From: JACDQM01 sp044373315
GTDB lineage: Bacteria; Pseudomonadota; Gammaproteobacteria; Burkholderiales; Burkholderiaceae_C
Direction of reading: 5' to 3'
DNA: 64,000 nt
Assembly (NCBI RefSeq): GCF_044373315.1
Contig: NZ_JBILQK010000009.1
Coordinates: 12,165 to 76,164 of the forward strand
Shown: one piece after another, positions 52,157 through 62,276 of the stretch
How positions within the stretch are numbered: the first letter of the stretch is position 1
Layout: every line of letters begins with the position of its first letter
The notes under the pieces: generated by a model
What the model saw: the letters and a program-made list of their open reading frames with translations, nothing else
Databases searched by the model: none
Told to the model about the DNA's origin: nothing
Program-made: the position numbers and the translations under genes

Positions 52157-53274
52157 GTCAGCGAGGTATCCACTTCGCGCCGCTCCAGGGCCAGGTACTC
52201 GGACGACTGCATCTCCTGCAAGCGCGAGACGGTACGCGGGAATTCATGCGCCAGCGGGCCTTCGGTGTACAGCTGCTCCGGGGGCACAGCCGCCGAAATG
52301 ATCAGCTTGACGCGCCGGTCATAGAGCACGTCCACCAGCCAGGTGAAGCGCCGTGCCTCGCTGGCCAGGCGCACCGGCATCTCAGGCACATCGGACAGGA
52401 TCAAGGTGTGGAACTGTGACGCCAGCTCCAGGTAATCGTTCTGCGAACGCGGCCCGCCGCACAGTGTGCGGAAGTCAAACCAGACCACACCGCCGGCACG
52501 GCGTTGCGCACGCAGTTCACGGTGCTCGATGTAAAGCAGGGGGCTCTCATCGCGTGTTTCGGCGAGCGACTCGAAGGCCTGGGTCAGCGCGACATCGGCC
52601 TTGTCGTCGAGCGGGCAGTGATACAGCTCCACATGCTCCAGCGAACGCTGGCGATAGTCGGTGCCGTTGTCGACATTGATGACCTCCAGTTTCTGCTTCA
52701 ACAGCTCGATGGCGGGCAGGATGCGGTCGCGATGCAGACCGTTGGGATAAAGCCCGTCAGGATGGAAGTTGGAGGTCGTGACGATGGAGACACGGTGCTT
52801 GAACATCGAATCCAGCAGCCTGTGCAGAATCATCGCGTCGGTCACGTCTGCCACATGGAACTCATCGAAACAGATAAGGCGGAAGCGCTTGGCGATGCGC
52901 TTGCCAAGCTCTTCCAGCGGATCGGCGATGCCCTTCAGGTCCTGCAGCTCGCGGTGCACCTCGCGCATGAACTCATGGAAGTGCAGCCGCGTCTTGCGCT
53001 TCAGTGGCACGGCCTGAAAGAAGCAGTCCATCAGGAAGCTCTTGCCGCGCCCGACACCGCCATACATGTAGACGCCACGCGGCAGCGGCGGACGCACCAG
53101 CAGTTTAGTCACGGCGTTACTGCGTCGCGCCAGATAGGCCAGCCATTCGTCATGACAGCGCTGCAAAGCGGCAACAGCGCGCAGTTGCGCCGGGTCGCTG
53201 ACATAGCCGCGCTGGACGAGTTGCTCCTCGTACAAGCTCTCCACACCGCTCTTCACTGATCCCTGTTCGCTCAT
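52153..53274 (-). CDS. zapE: cell division ATPase ZapE
   Basis: AFG1-family AAA-like ATPase that acts at the constricting division ring. 373 aa. Walker A GGVGRGKS at 72-79, the adjacent FLMDCFF and HFHEFMREVH, and Walker B LICFDEFHVADVTDAMI are family hallmarks. In Burkholderiales zapE usually follows lpdA directly. Here a diguanylate cyclase gene lies between, with 4-nt overlaps on both sides of zapE. Confidence 0.95.
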   Translation of the reverse strand: MSEQGSVKSGVESLYEEQLVQRGYVSDPAQLRAVAALQRCHDEWLAYLARRSNAVTKLLVRPPLPRGVYMYGGVGRGKSFLMDCFFQAVPLKRKTRLHFHEFMREVHRELQDLKGIADPLEELGKRIAKRFRLICFDEFHVADVTDAMILHRLLDSMFKHRVSIVTTSNFHPDGLYPNGLHRDRILPAIELLKQKLEVINVDNGTDYRQRSLEHVELYHCPLDDKADVALTQAFESLAETRDESPLLYIEHRELRAQRRAGGVVWFDFRTLCGGPRSQNDYLELASQFHTLILSDVPEMPVRLASEARRFTWLVDVLYDRRVKLIISAAVPPEQLYTEGPLAHEFPRTVSRLQEMQSSEYLALERREVDTSLT

Positions 53275-54887
53275 GCATCTATCCGGTTGCGTCCTGCGCG
53301 CTTGGCGCCATAAAGTTTGGCATCGGCCCGCGCGATGGCATGTTCAAACGCCTCACCGGGCGCCACCATCACCAGGCCGGCGCTGAGGGTGATGACGAGC
53401 CCCGGCGCATGACGGGACCAGTCATGGCTCTGGATGCGCTGGTGCAGCCGCTCAATCACCGCCAAGGCAGCACCCGTCTGCTGCTCGGCCAGCAGCACCG
53501 TGAACTCCTCACCGCCGTAGCGCGCGAGGCAGTCGGGCGCCCGTAAAGACTCAGCCATCAGCTGGGAGCATTGGCGCAGCACGATATCGCCGACCAGATG
53601 TGAGAACTGATCGTTGACCCGCTTGAAATGGTCGACATCCAGCATCGCCAGGGCAAAGCTCTCACCAGCATCCGAGAGATCGCGGTAAGCCTTTTCAAGG
53701 CCGCGCCGGTTGGCAACGCCGGTCAGGCCGTCGGTCAGCGCCTGCTGCCTGACCTCCTGCACATGGTGGGTGAGGCCGCGGTTGCGCTCACGCAGCTCGG
53801 CGTTCTCGAGCCGCATGGCCTGGTCGGAGACCCGGGCGCTGAGATCGGCAATCTGGGCATTCATGGCCGATAGCAGCACATGCACGGTCTTGGCATAGTG
53901 CTGACGTCCCAGCTCGAAAGCCTGCTCAAACTCATCGCGGAGCGCATGCAACTCACATCGCCGCAGCAACTCCCGGCTGGCATGCGGCGCAGCGATCTGT
54001 GTCGAGAGCACGAGGGCCTCATCGGCACATTGCCGCGCGGCCTCGGCCTCGCCGAGTTGTTTCAACACAGCCGCCAGACGCAGTTGCACATCGCGGCGCG
54101 CCACCAGCGTCGCGTTGGGCTGGCCCACCGCGGCTTCGCTCAACAACTCGCGTGCTTCAGCCAGGCGCCCAAGGCGGGCAAACAGGCCGCCAGCGAACTC
54201 GCAATACCGCATGCGCGCGAACGGCGTGCCCAGTGAGCGCGCCAGCGTCGACAACTCAGGTTCATGCCCCAGCAACTCGAAACGCAGGCGGTGGCTTTCA
54301 ACACCGTTGAGCCACGCGGCCTGGTCCATCGCATCAAGCCCGGTGGTGCAGTGGTTGAACAGGGACCAGAAGCGCAGGGCATCAGTCTCGCTGACTGCAA
54401 GTGCCTGGCGCGAAGCTTCCAGTGCCTGCTCAAACATCCCCAGCGCTCGATAGCTCAGCAGCAGGCAGGTGTAGACCAGGCGTCGCGTCAGCGCTGGCAT
54501 GCCCGGGTCGACAAAGCGGATGGCAGCGTCGACCGCCAACACCGCTTCCGCCGGGCGGTCATCCTCGGCGAGCGCTGACGCCTGCACCGCCCAGCCGGAA
54601 GCGCCGAGCGCCCTGTCATCCAAGGAACTGCCAAGCTCGAGCACACGCTGACCCCACTGGATCGACTCGGGCCGCCGGCGCATATTGCCGAACAGACGTG
54701 CCAGGATCAGGGCCGCTTCAGCCTCGCCGCGGGTTTCGCCGCGCGCCTGACAATCTGCCACCAGGTCAAGCCCGAGCCGCTCGACGTCCGCATAACGGCC
54801 GTCGAGCAAGGCTTGCCTTGCCGCTTCCAGCCGCGCCTCGGTCTCAGCCAGCACTGGCTGTCCCGTGGCGGTCGGCTGCAAGCTCAT
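53271..54887 (-). CDS. diguanylate cyclase with TPR-like N-terminal domain
   Basis: 538 aa soluble protein. The N-terminal ~330 residues form Ala/Leu/Arg-rich helical repeats of TPR type (for example ARQALLDGRYADVERLGLDL). A coiled-coil linker at about 340-380 (IADLSARVSDQAMRLENAEL) follows. The GGDEF domain starts at ALTDGLTGVANRRGLEKAY. The active site is GGEEF at 458-462. An RxxD inhibitory site (RAPD, 449-452) lies five residues before it, so it should make c-di-GMP from GTP and be product-inhibited. It lies 9 nt after lpdA and overlaps zapE by 4 nt. Confidence 0.93.
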   Translation of the reverse strand: MSLQPTATGQPVLAETEARLEAARQALLDGRYADVERLGLDLVADCQARGETRGEAEAALILARLFGNMRRRPESIQWGQRVLELGSSLDDRALGASGWAVQASALAEDDRPAEAVLAVDAAIRFVDPGMPALTRRLVYTCLLLSYRALGMFEQALEASRQALAVSETDALRFWSLFNHCTTGLDAMDQAAWLNGVESHRLRFELLGHEPELSTLARSLGTPFARMRYCEFAGGLFARLGRLAEARELLSEAAVGQPNATLVARRDVQLRLAAVLKQLGEAEAARQCADEALVLSTQIAAPHASRELLRRCELHALRDEFEQAFELGRQHYAKTVHVLLSAMNAQIADLSARVSDQAMRLENAELRERNRGLTHHVQEVRQQALTDGLTGVANRRGLEKAYRDLSDAGESFALAMLDVDHFKRVNDQFSHLVGDIVLRQCSQLMAESLRAPDCLARYGGEEFTVLLAEQQTGAALAVIERLHQRIQSHDWSRHAPGLVITLSAGLVMVAPGEAFEHAIARADAKLYGAKRAGRNRIDA

Positions 54888-54896
54888 GCAGACACT

Positions 54897-56318
<1,422 letters not shown>

Positions 56319-56333
56319 GAACTCGTCTCCGGC

Positions 56334-57593
56334 TTAGATATCAAAGAGAAGACGAGCCGGATCTTCCAGCGCTTCCTTCATCGTGACCAGACCAAGGACG
56401 GCCTCGCGACCATCGATGATGCGGTGGTCATAGGACATCGCCAGATAGTTGATCGGGCGCACCACCACCTGGCCGTTCTCGACCACGGCGCGGTCCTTGG
56501 TCGCGTGCACGCCCAGGATGGCCGACTGCGGCGGGTTGATGATGGGGGTCGACAGCATCGAGCCGAAGGTGCCGCCGTTGGAGATCGAGAAGGTGCCGCC
56601 GGTCAGGTCGTCCAGCGAGATCTTGCCTTCCTTGGCCTTCTGGCCGAATTCGGCAATCTTCTTCTCGATGTCGGCGAAGCTCAGCTGGTCGGCATTGCGA
56701 ATGATGGGCACGACCAGACCGCGCGGCGAGCCGACGGCGATGCCGATGTCGAAGTAGCCGTGATAGACGATGTCGTTGCCGTCCACCGAGGCGTTCAGCA
56801 CCGGATACTTCTTCAGCGCAGCGACTGCGGCCTTGACGAAGAAGCTCATGAAGCCCAGCTTGACGCCGTGTTCCTTCTCAAACTTCTCCTGGAACTTCTT
56901 GCGCATCTCCATCACCGGCGCCATGTTCACTTCATTGAACGTGGTCAGGATGGCGTTGGTCGCTTGCGATTGCAGCAGACGCTCGGCCACACGGGCACGC
57001 AGGCGCGTCATGGGCACGCGCTGCTCGGGGCGGTCACCCAGATTGACGGCAGCCGGTGCGGCGACAGCCGGCAGCGGCTTGGCGACCGACGCGGCGACAG
57101 GCGCCGCGACCGGTGCGGGCACCGCGGCCTTGGCACCACCGGCCACAGCAGCCAGCACGTCACCCTTGGTCACGCGGCCATCCTTGCCGGTGCCGGCGAC
57201 ATCGCCGGTCGACAGGCCGTTGTCGGCCAGCAGCTTGGCAGCGGCCGGCATGGCGACGTCACCCTTGCCGGCAGTTGCGGGAGCCGCTGCAGCAGGCGCA
57301 GCAGCAGGTGCTGCAGCGACAGCCGGTGCGGCGGCCACGGCGCCAGCCTTGCCTTCGCTGTCGATACGGGCGATGACTTCTTCGCTGACAACACTGGAGC
57401 CATCCGCCTTGACGATCTCGGCCATCACACCAGCGCTGGGGGCCGGCACTTCCAGCACCACCTTGTCGGTCTCGATCTCGACCAGGATCTCGTCGATGGC
57501 GACAGCCTCGCCGGGCTTCTTCTTCCAGGTCAGCAGCGTGCCTTCAGCCACGGATTCAGACAGTTGGGGAACTTTGACTTCTACGATTGCCAT
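56334..57593 (-). CDS. odhB: dihydrolipoyl succinyltransferase (E2 of 2-oxoglutarate dehydrogenase)
   Basis: 419 aa. One lipoyl domain carries the modified Lys44 in EIETDKVVLEVPAP. An Ala/Pro linker follows. The peripheral subunit-binding domain (AAKLLADNGLSTGDVAGTGKDGRVTKGDV-like, about 125-165) is joined by a second Ala/Pro/Val linker to the catalytic core. The core ends with SYDHRIIDGREA, catalytic His390. The ATG at 57593 gives the normal N-terminus (MAIVEVKVPQLSESVAEG). It is separated from odhA by 116 nt that fold into hairpins. Confidence 0.97.
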   Translation of the reverse strand: MAIVEVKVPQLSESVAEGTLLTWKKKPGEAVAIDEILVEIETDKVVLEVPAPSAGVMAEIVKADGSSVVSEEVIARIDSEGKAGAVAAAPAVAAAPAAAPAAAAPATAGKGDVAMPAAAKLLADNGLSTGDVAGTGKDGRVTKGDVLAAVAGGAKAAVPAPVAAPVAASVAKPLPAVAAPAAVNLGDRPEQRVPMTRLRARVAERLLQSQATNAILTTFNEVNMAPVMEMRKKFQEKFEKEHGVKLGFMSFFVKAAVAALKKYPVLNASVDGNDIVYHGYFDIGIAVGSPRGLVVPIIRNADQLSFADIEKKIAEFGQKAKEGKISLDDLTGGTFSISNGGTFGSMLSTPIINPPQSAILGVHATKDRAVVENGQVVVRPINYLAMSYDHRIIDGREAVLGLVTMKEALEDPARLLFDI

Positions 57594-57609
57594 GATGTTG
57601 TTTCTCTCT

Positions 57610-57708
57610 CGGTTTTGGTAAACCGGAGCCTCGCGCCTGCCGGCTGGACGCACCCGATCAGGGTGCGCACGGCCGGAGTTATGACGGCGCGACAGCGTCC
57701 GTCATAAC
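57610..57708 (-). repeat. three consecutive hairpins in the odhA-odhB spacer
   Basis: Perfect inverted repeats follow one another: CGGTTT-TGGT-AAACCG (57610-57625), CGCACCC-GATCA-GGGTGCG (57649-57667) and GTTATGACGG-N11-CCGTCATAAC (57678-57708). The last ends 1 nt from the odhA stop codon. None has a U tract, so they are not plain terminators. They may guard the odhA 3' end or mark an RNA-processing site that sets E1 and E2 levels. Confidence 0.7.
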
Positions 57709-57709
57709 G

Positions 57710-60568
57710 TTATTTGGTGAGGATGAAGCCCTTGAGCTTGCCGAAAGCCTGGTCCAGCAATGCCTTCTGCTGGTCCTGGTGCAGGTGCGCATAGCCGACA
57801 GCCGGCGAGGCCGAGGCCGGACGACCAGCGTAGCCAAGCTTCTGGCCGTCGGCCATGTTCTCGTGCACATAGTGCTGCACGAAGAACCAGGCGCCCTGGT
57901 TCTGCGGCTCGTCCTGGCACCAGACGATCTCCGCCAGGTTCGGGTACTTCTTCAGCTCAGCGGCGAAGGCCTTGTGCGGGAAAGGATAGAGCTGCTCGAC
58001 GCGGACGATGGCCACGTCGCTCGACTTCTTCTCTTCGCGCTTCTTGACCAGGTCGTAGTAGACCTTGCCCGAGCAGGCGATCACGCGCTTGACCTTGCTG
58101 GCGTCGATGTCGGCGCTCTGCTCGCCAATGACGGTCTTGAACTCGCCCTTGGTGAAGTCCGACAGCGGCGAGGTCGCGTCCTTGTTACGCAGCAGCGACT
58201 TCGGCGTCATGATGACCAGCGGCTTGCGGAACATGCGTAGCTGCTGACGACGCAGCAGGTGGAAAATCTGCGCAGCCGAAGTCGGCTGCACCACCTGCAT
58301 ATTGTTGTCGGCGGCCAGCTGCATGAAGCGCTCCAGACGCGCCGAGCTGTGCTCCGGGCCCTGGCCTTCGTAGCCGTGTGGCAGCATCAGCGTCAGGCCA
58401 TTGGAGCGGCCCCATTTCACTTCACCGGAAGCGATGAACTGGTCGATCACGACCTGCGCGCCGTTGACGAAGTCGCCGAACTGGGCTTCCCAGATCGTCA
58501 GCGTCACCGGATCGGCAGAGGCGTAACCGTATTCGAAGCCCAGCACCGCCTCTTCGGAGAGGATGGAGTCGATCACGACGAAAGGTGCCTGGCCTTCAGC
58601 GACGTTCTGCAGCGGGATGTAGGTGCCTTCGTCGAACTTCTCGCGGTTCTGATCGTGCAGCACGGCATGGCGGTGCACGAAGGTGCCGCGACCGCAGTCT
58701 TCGCCCGACAGACGCACCGGATAGCCGGAGGCAACCAGGGAGGCGAAGGCCATGTGTTCGCCCATGCCCCAGTCCACGTTGATCTCGCCACGGCCCATCG
58801 CGGCGCGGTCAGCGATGACCTTCTCGACCAGGCTGTGCGGTTTGAAGTTGGCGGGGATGGTGGTGATCTTCTCGGCCAGGCGCTTGAACTCGGCCACCGG
58901 CAGCGCGGTATCACAGCTGTCGGTCCACTTCTTGCCCAGGTACGGCGACCAGTCGGTTGCGTACTTGCTCTTGAAGTTGGTCAGCACCGGGTCCACCGTG
59001 TGGCGGCCTTCGTCCATCGCGGCACGGAAGGCCTTGACCATGGCATCGGGGCCGTCCGCAGGCAGCACGCCCTGGGCAACGAGCTTGTCGCCATACAGCT
59101 TGCGCGTGCCCGGATGCTGGGCGATCTTCTTGTACATCAGCGGCTGGGTCAGCGCCGGCGTGTCTTGCTCGTTGTGGCCCAACTTGCGGAAGCAGACGAT
59201 GTCGACGACGACGTCCTTCTTGAACTGCTGGCGGTATTCCAGAGCCAGCTGCGTGCACAGCACGACGGCTTCCGGATCGTCGCCATTCACGTGCAGCACG
59301 GGCGCCTCGATCATCTTGACCACGTCCGAGCAGTACAGCGTCGAGCGGGTGTCGCGCGGGTCCGAGGTGGTGAAGCCGATCTGGTTGTTGATCACCAGAT
59401 GCACCGTGCCGCCGGTGAAATAGCCGCGTGTCTGGGCCAGCGCCAGCGTCTCCATCACCACGCCCTGGCCGGCGAAGGCCGCATCGCCGTGCACCAGCAC
59501 CGGCAGCACCTGAGCGCCGTCTTTGTCGCCGCGGCGATCCATACGCGCCTTGACCGAGCCCTCGACCACCGGGTTGACGATCTCAAGGTGCGAAGGGTTG
59601 AAGGCCAGTGACAGGTGGACCGGGCCGCCAGGGCTGGTCACGTCGCTAGAGAAACCCTGGTGGTACTTGACGTCACCTGCCGGCAGGTCTTCCGGCGCCT
59701 TGTGCTCGAACTCGGCGAACAGGTCCTTGGGCATCTTGCCCAGCGTATTGACCAGCACGTTCAGGCGTCCGCGGTGGGCCATGCCGATCACGATTTCCTG
59801 CACGCCCTTGGCGCCGGCAGTCTGGACCAGCTCGTCCATCGAGGCGATGAAGCTCTCGCCGCCTTCCAGCGAGAATCGCTTCTGGCCCACATACTTGGTG
59901 TGCAGATAGCGCTCCAGGCCTTCGGCTGCGGTCAGGCGGTCGAGGATGTGCTTCTTCTTCTCGGGCGTGAAGCCGGGCTTGGAGCGGATGGCTTCCAGTC
60001 GCTCCTGCCACCAGCGCTTCTCGATCTGATCAGTGGTGTGCATGTACTCGGCGCCGATGGAGCCGCAGTACGTTTCACGCAAGGCCTGCACGATTTCGCG
60101 CAGGGTCATGTTCTCAGCCTTGCTGAAATAGGTGTTCGTGGCACTGAACGAGATGTCCATATCGGACTCGCTCAGGTCATAGAAGCCCGGCTCCAGCTCG
60201 GGAATCTTGGGGCGCTCGGTGCGCTTGAGCGGGTCCAGATCGGCCCAGCGCGAGCCGACATTGCGGTAGGCGGCGATCAGCGACTGCACATGCACCTGCT
60301 TGCGTGCAACGGCGAGGTCGGTACCGGAGGCCTTGTTGCCGAAGGCATTGGCCTTGGCTCGCTGTGCAAAGGACTCGATCACGGGCGCATGGGCCACATC
60401 GCGCGAGTCAGTGCCATCAGTGGCAGGCACATGCTGCAAGGCGTCGAAGTAAGCCCGCCAGTTGTCGGGCACGGAGCCGGGATTGTCGAGGTAGGCCTCG
60501 TACATTTCCTCGACATACGGGGCATTGCCCCCGAACAGGTACGAGTTAGACCTGTATTGCTGCATCAT
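57710..60568 (-). CDS. odhA: 2-oxoglutarate dehydrogenase E1 component
   Basis: TPP-dependent decarboxylase of the TCA cycle. 952 aa. The N-terminal E2-binding segment (MMQQYRSNSYLFGGNAPYVE, then YLDNPGSVPDNWRAYFDAL) is typical. The active domain has VIGMAHRGRLNVLVNTLGK, HGDAAFAGQGVVMETLALAQ and the TPP/Mg motif region around GTVHLVINNQIGFTTSDP. SGEDCGRGTFVHRHAVLHDQ is in the transketolase domain. The protein starts at 60568 or at the adjacent ATG at 60565. It heads the operon odhA-odhB-lpdA-dgc-zapE-secreted protein. Confidence 0.98.
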   Translation of the reverse strand: MMQQYRSNSYLFGGNAPYVEEMYEAYLDNPGSVPDNWRAYFDALQHVPATDGTDSRDVAHAPVIESFAQRAKANAFGNKASGTDLAVARKQVHVQSLIAAYRNVGSRWADLDPLKRTERPKIPELEPGFYDLSESDMDISFSATNTYFSKAENMTLREIVQALRETYCGSIGAEYMHTTDQIEKRWWQERLEAIRSKPGFTPEKKKHILDRLTAAEGLERYLHTKYVGQKRFSLEGGESFIASMDELVQTAGAKGVQEIVIGMAHRGRLNVLVNTLGKMPKDLFAEFEHKAPEDLPAGDVKYHQGFSSDVTSPGGPVHLSLAFNPSHLEIVNPVVEGSVKARMDRRGDKDGAQVLPVLVHGDAAFAGQGVVMETLALAQTRGYFTGGTVHLVINNQIGFTTSDPRDTRSTLYCSDVVKMIEAPVLHVNGDDPEAVVLCTQLALEYRQQFKKDVVVDIVCFRKLGHNEQDTPALTQPLMYKKIAQHPGTRKLYGDKLVAQGVLPADGPDAMVKAFRAAMDEGRHTVDPVLTNFKSKYATDWSPYLGKKWTDSCDTALPVAEFKRLAEKITTIPANFKPHSLVEKVIADRAAMGRGEINVDWGMGEHMAFASLVASGYPVRLSGEDCGRGTFVHRHAVLHDQNREKFDEGTYIPLQNVAEGQAPFVVIDSILSEEAVLGFEYGYASADPVTLTIWEAQFGDFVNGAQVVIDQFIASGEVKWGRSNGLTLMLPHGYEGQGPEHSSARLERFMQLAADNNMQVVQPTSAAQIFHLLRRQQLRMFRKPLVIMTPKSLLRNKDATSPLSDFTKGEFKTVIGEQSADIDASKVKRVIACSGKVYYDLVKKREEKKSSDVAIVRVEQLYPFPHKAFAAELKKYPNLAEIVWCQDEPQNQGAWFFVQHYVHENMADGQKLGYAGRPASASPAVGYAHLHQDQQKALLDQAFGKLKGFILTK

Positions 60569-60883
60569 TTTCGCTCACCTCTCACCCCGGTTTCCAGGGC
60601 TTTGGCTGGTTGACAAACCTTCCGCGACACGGCTCGACCGGTTGGCGGATTGCGACCCGCCTTCACTGTTGCCAGAAAAGGGGACGGGAAGGACCAATAG
60701 TTCCAAGGCCTGCACTGTAGCACCCACGGCTGACGTCACGTATACGCAGTACTACAGCGTTGTCGGCACAAATCGACGCCGCTGAAGCCGTCTGATGATG
60801 CGTGCTGTGGCGCCTGTCCGGTTCGTTGTGCCAGGTCTTGCTGCAACAAGACCGACCTGCAGCGGATATCCAATAGCAAACGT
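60569..60883. other. non-coding leader/upstream region of odhA
   Basis: 403 nt separate the divergent odhA and oxygenase starts. I see no gene here: short frames on both strands lack ribosome sites and family-like sequence. The oxygenase promoter occupies the right end (60884-60912). The odhA promoter should lie in the left part, but I could not pick a convincing -35/-10 pair. Confidence 0.6.
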
Positions 60884-60912
60884 TTGCCACGTGAATGAGC
60901 CTGCCCTAAACT
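60884..60912 (+). promoter_or_regulatory. probable sigma-70 promoter of the oxygenase gene
   Basis: TTGCCA (60884-60889) and TAAACT (60907-60912) are separated by exactly 17 nt. Transcription would begin near 60919, giving a leader of about 53 nt before the ATG at 60972. Confidence 0.6.
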
Positions 60913-60971
60913 CTGTCTGCGGCCCTGCCCCACGATTGAATGGCGCGGCTGCGGGACGTCCAGGAGATCCC

Positions 60972-61814
60972 ATGCAAGTCAAAGTCGTTGACTACCGCGC
61001 GGCCGACGCCGCCGAGCAATTCACCCGCTCCCTGCACGAGACCGGCTTCGGCGTGCTCGTGAACCATCCGATCCAGCAGGCGCTGGTCGAGAAAATCTAC
61101 GCCGACTGGCTGAGTTTCTTCAACGGTCAGAGCAAGCACGATTTCGCCTTTTCCAAGGAGAAGCAGGACGGCTACTTCTCCACTGAGATTTCAGAGACGG
61201 CCAAGGGCTTCACCCAGAAGGACATCAAGGAGTACTTCCACGTCTACCCCTGGGGCCGCATCCCGGAGCAACTCAGAGCCGATGCGATGAGCTACTACGA
61301 GCAGGCCAACTCGCTGGCTGCAGAGTTGCTGTCCTGGGTTGAGCGCTACACACCGCCAGCCATTTCCGAGCACTATCGCGAACCCCTATCCCAGATGATC
61401 CGTGATAGCCAGCAAACCCTGCTGCGCGTGCTTCGCTACCCGCCGCTAACTGGCCTTGAGCCCGCCGGGTCTCTGAGGGCCGCCCCCCACGGCGACATCA
61501 ATCTGCTCACCATCCTGCCCGCTGCCAACGAGCCCGGCCTGCAGGTCCTGGGAACGGATGGGCAGTGGTTCGACGTGCCCTGCGACTTCGGCACGCTGAT
61601 CATCAACATCGGCGACATGCTGCAAGAAGCTTCGCAGGGCTACTACCCGTCGACCCAGCACCGGGTGGTGAATCCCACTGGCGAAGGCGCGAAACGCAGC
61701 CGCGTGTCTTTGCCCCTGTTCCTGCACCCGCGCGACGAAGTGGTGCTGTCGGACCGCTACACAGCTCACAGCTACCTCGAAGAGCGCCTGCGCGAACTGG
61801 GCGTCAAGAGCTAA
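60972..61814 (+). CDS. 2-oxoglutarate/Fe(II)-dependent oxygenase, isopenicillin N synthase-like
   Basis: 280 aa. The double-stranded beta-helix core has the iron ligands His173 and Asp175 (APHGDINLLTILP) and the distal His230 (STQHRVVNP). The 2-oxoglutarate-binding Arg-x-Ser is in RSRVSLPLFLHP. The N-terminal DIOX_N-like region (FTRSLHETGFGVLVNHPI) is also present. The ATG at 60972 follows AGGAG 6 nt upstream; earlier in-frame codons to 60795 precede the promoter. The substrate is unknown. Relatives are often annotated only as family members. It is next to odhA, whose complex consumes the same co-substrate, though this may be chance. Confidence 0.9.
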   Translation: MQVKVVDYRAADAAEQFTRSLHETGFGVLVNHPIQQALVEKIYADWLSFFNGQSKHDFAFSKEKQDGYFSTEISETAKGFTQKDIKEYFHVYPWGRIPEQLRADAMSYYEQANSLAAELLSWVERYTPPAISEHYREPLSQMIRDSQQTLLRVLRYPPLTGLEPAGSLRAAPHGDINLLTILPAANEPGLQVLGTDGQWFDVPCDFGTLIINIGDMLQEASQGYYPSTQHRVVNPTGEGAKRSRVSLPLFLHPRDEVVLSDRYTAHSYLEERLRELGVKS

Positions 61815-61842
61815 GGCTCGCACAGCTGTCCTAAAGTGACGC

Positions 61843-62187
61843 ATGCCCAAGTCACGCGGACCGCAGATCATCCACATCCAGCCGGAAGCCCCGGCCAAAC
61901 CCGCTGTCGGCCAGCCCTGCAACGGCTGCGGCCTGTGCTGCCTGGCTGAGCCCTGTCCCGTCGGCGTGGTGTTGAGCCGCCGGCGGCACGGTGCCTGCGT
62001 GGCCCTGCGATGGCTGCCGATGGAGCGCCGCTACAGTTGCGGCGTCATGCGCTGGCAGGGCCAATCGACCGTGACACGCCTGCTGGAGCGTCCGTTACGC
62101 GCCTGGATGGCGCGCATGATCGCGGCCGGGCAGGGCTGCGATGCCACGCTTGAGGCTGAGGTACCAAAGGCAGCAGAGGAGCCCTGA
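61843..62187 (+). CDS. small cysteine-cluster protein
   Basis: 114 aa, basic and Arg-rich. A Cys cluster PCNGCGLCCLAEPCPVGVV has Cys at 26, 29, 32, 33 and 38, and two more Cys follow at about 51 and 66. The pattern C-x2-C-x2-C-C resembles the YkgJ/Zn-Fe-chelating family and could bind iron or zinc. I do not recognise a studied homologue. It starts 28 nt after the oxygenase gene on the same strand, so joint expression with that iron enzyme is likely. Confidence 0.75.
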   Translation: MPKSRGPQIIHIQPEAPAKPAVGQPCNGCGLCCLAEPCPVGVVLSRRRHGACVALRWLPMERRYSCGVMRWQGQSTVTRLLERPLRAWMARMIAAGQGCDATLEAEVPKAAEEP

Positions 62188-62276
62188 TCCAAGGCTGCGG
62201 GCAAGTCACTAGAAACGCCAACAGCCGATGCCGCTAGGATCACCACTCCCTACTGAAACCCTCGGAGTGAGCCTCG

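Noticed and set aside
58259..60613. 450- and 332-codon plus-strand frames opposite odhA
   Set aside because: Antisense shadows of a 952-aa E1 protein with full TPP motifs.
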